Positions 35,621 through 36,631 of a stretch of 36,631 nucleotides of DNA are shown piece by piece. The DNA is from Deltaproteobacteria bacterium (GTDB lineage: Bacteria; Desulfobacterota; Desulfarculia; Adiutricales; Adiutricaceae). The stretch lies in NCBI GenBank assembly GCA_031279515.1, contig JAITII010000095.1, forward strand, positions 1-36,631. Reading direction: 5' to 3'. Numbering within the stretch: position 1 is the first letter of the stretch; the number at the start of each line of letters is the position of its first letter. The translations under genes and the position numbers were made by a program. The notes under the pieces were generated by a model. The model saw only the letters and a program-made list of their open reading frames with translations, had not been told where the DNA came from and did not search any database.

Positions 35621-36631
35621 TTAGATATCATTTTCGTTTTGGTCGATAGAATTATTTCTAGCTTCTTCTAGCTCATAGTAATAAGAGAAAGGTACCCTAT
35701 TATCACCATTTAAATTGTAGTATAAAGTATTTAAATTCAGGGAACATTTATAGAATAAGTCAGATAATTGCGAGCAATATGAATGGATAGGAGAAATTAC
35801 CCAATTACCCCTAGGATCAAGATAGCCATATTTCGTATAAGAACCATCATTAATTGAAGCTTTAATAAGTTTGTTATTGTCAAAATTATTAGGATAAAAA
35901 CTAACATCAGATTGGGTGATAAAATTTCCAAAAGTATCTATCAACCTTTTATTAGAAATTTCATCTAACACTAAGGCTACTCCAACATTGTTAAAACTAG
36001 AAGAACCCGCAAACTTTGGCTCTATTACCCACCCACCTGAAATATCAATATATCCCCATTTCCTATTTTCATCTTGAGCAGGAGCTAACCCATTTTCTGC
36101 AAAATTGTAAGCGTCTAAAAATTGCGGTTCAATTGCCCAAGTGCCATTCAAATTAATAAATCCCCACCTTTCATTTTCATCTTGAGCCGGAGCTAGCCCA
36201 TTTTCTGCAAAATTGTAGGCATCTAAAAATTGTGGTTCAATTGCCCAAGTGCCATCCAAATTAATAAATCCCACCCTTTCATTTTCATCTTGAGCCGGAG
36301 CTAGCCCATTTTCTGCAAAATTGTCGGCGTCTAAAAATTGTGGTTCAATTGCCCAAGTGCCATCCAAATTAATAAATCCCACCCTTTCATTTTCATATTC
36401 AACTAGAGCTAGCCCATTATTATCAAAATCTTCACACCAAGTAAAATTTGGTTGGATTACATACTGGTCACTTTTGTTAATGTAGCCGCAATTTTGATCT
36501 TTAATTTGGGCGCTGGCTAGCCCCTGGGAACTGAAATCACCTAAACTGTCAAACTTAGGAGATATTATCCATGTTCCTGTTAAATTAATATATCCATAAG
36601 CTCCCTCTAAATCTCTTGCCTTTACCAGGGG
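35621..36631 (-). CDS. WG-repeat protein (5' partial)
   Basis: The frame is open to the right edge, so the N-terminus is missing; 336 residues are visible. They form about eight WG/KWG-type repeats of about 36 aa with the pattern G-[FY]-I-x3-G-x-W-x-I-x-P-x-F...F-x2-NGLA. Three consecutive units (about 36060-36382) are almost identical in protein and DNA, with a 108-bp period (for example GFINLDGTWAIEPQFLDA). The last two are degenerate. WG repeats form beta-propeller-like or solenoid scaffolds and often occur in secreted or host-interaction proteins; the role here is not known. Base composition is much more AT-rich than the ribosomal genes. Confidence 0.88.
   Translation of the reverse strand, partial: PLVKARDLEGAYGYINLTGTWIISPKFDSLGDFSSQGLASAQIKDQNCGYINKSDQYVIQPNFTWCEDFDNNGLALVEYENERVGFINLDGTWAIEPQFLDADNFAENGLAPAQDENERVGFINLDGTWAIEPQFLDAYNFAENGLAPAQDENERWGFINLNGTWAIEPQFLDAYNFAENGLAPAQDENRKWGYIDISGGWVIEPKFAGSSSFNNVGVALVLDEISNKRLIDTFGNFITQSDVSFYPNNFDNNKLIKASINDGSYTKYGYLDPRGNWVISPIHSYCSQLSDLFYKCSLNLNTLYYNLNGDNRVPFSYYYELEEARNNSIDQNENDI
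36059..36382. repeat. Three near-identical 108-bp tandem repeats inside the WG-repeat gene
   Basis: Units repeat with a period of 108 bp; for instance GCCCAAGTGCCA occurs at 36135, 36243 and 36351. The units differ by only a few bases, such as TCGG/TAGG/TAAG before CGTCTAAAAATTG or CATCTAAAAATTG, which points to recent duplication or gene conversion. Confidence 0.9.

Overview
The window is bacterial chromosome dominated by a nearly complete str-S10-spc-alpha ribosomal protein supercluster (about 12.6-32.5 kb, all on the + strand). It is flanked by housekeeping genes and by AT-rich accessory DNA. Family-level resemblance (Mrp without DUF59, zinc-type S14/S4/L24/L36/Adk, gene order, MreBC) suggests a Gram-negative lineage near the Desulfobacterota/deltaproteobacteria. 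That placement is an inference, not something the sequence proves.

Layout. 1-4.3 kb: the 3' part of an Ala/Pro/Thr/Glu-rich repeat protein with a coiled-coil tail, an Mrp-type ATPase, and on the - strand CorA and a membrane-anchored metallophosphoesterase. 4.3-7.75 kb: an IS4-type transposase with an unusual catalytic triad and its own terminator, a four-copy 17-bp palindromic repeat upstream of it, two previously hidden small membrane-protein genes (36 and 58 aa), a group of GC-rich hairpins and an Smr-domain protein. 7.75-11.45 kb: mostly non-coding, AT-rich DNA with coding debris, a DUF805 membrane protein, and dispersed copies of an ACTATTATATAGTA motif. 11.46-12.5 kb: tilS.

12.6-32.5 kb: a consensus-like promoter and a structured leader, then rpsL-rpsG-fusA-tuf-rpsJ-rplC-rplD-rplW-rplB-rpsS-rplV-rpsC-rplP-rpmC-rpsQ-rplN-rplX-rplE-rpsN-rpsH-rplF-rplR-rpsE-rpmD-rplO-secY-adk-rpmJ-rpsM-rpsK-rpsD-rpoA-rplQ, closed by a strong intrinsic terminator. 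These encode ribosomal proteins, two elongation factors, the Sec channel, adenylate kinase and the RNA polymerase alpha subunit. Overlapping stop/start codons point to translational coupling. Neither infA nor map lies in the secY-rpmJ interval. EF-Tu carries a four-cysteine cluster, L22 has an altered tunnel-loop sequence and L15 has a long acidic tail.

33.1-36.6 kb: mreB and mreC (cell-shape operon) without mreD next to them, an AT-rich spacer, and the 3' part of a WG-repeat protein on the - strand that runs off the right edge.

The points most worth following are the hidden small membrane-protein pair, the E-D-D transposase with its palindrome array, the rpsL leader, and the three ribosome/translation-factor oddities. 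No complete novel defence or mobile system could be demonstrated.
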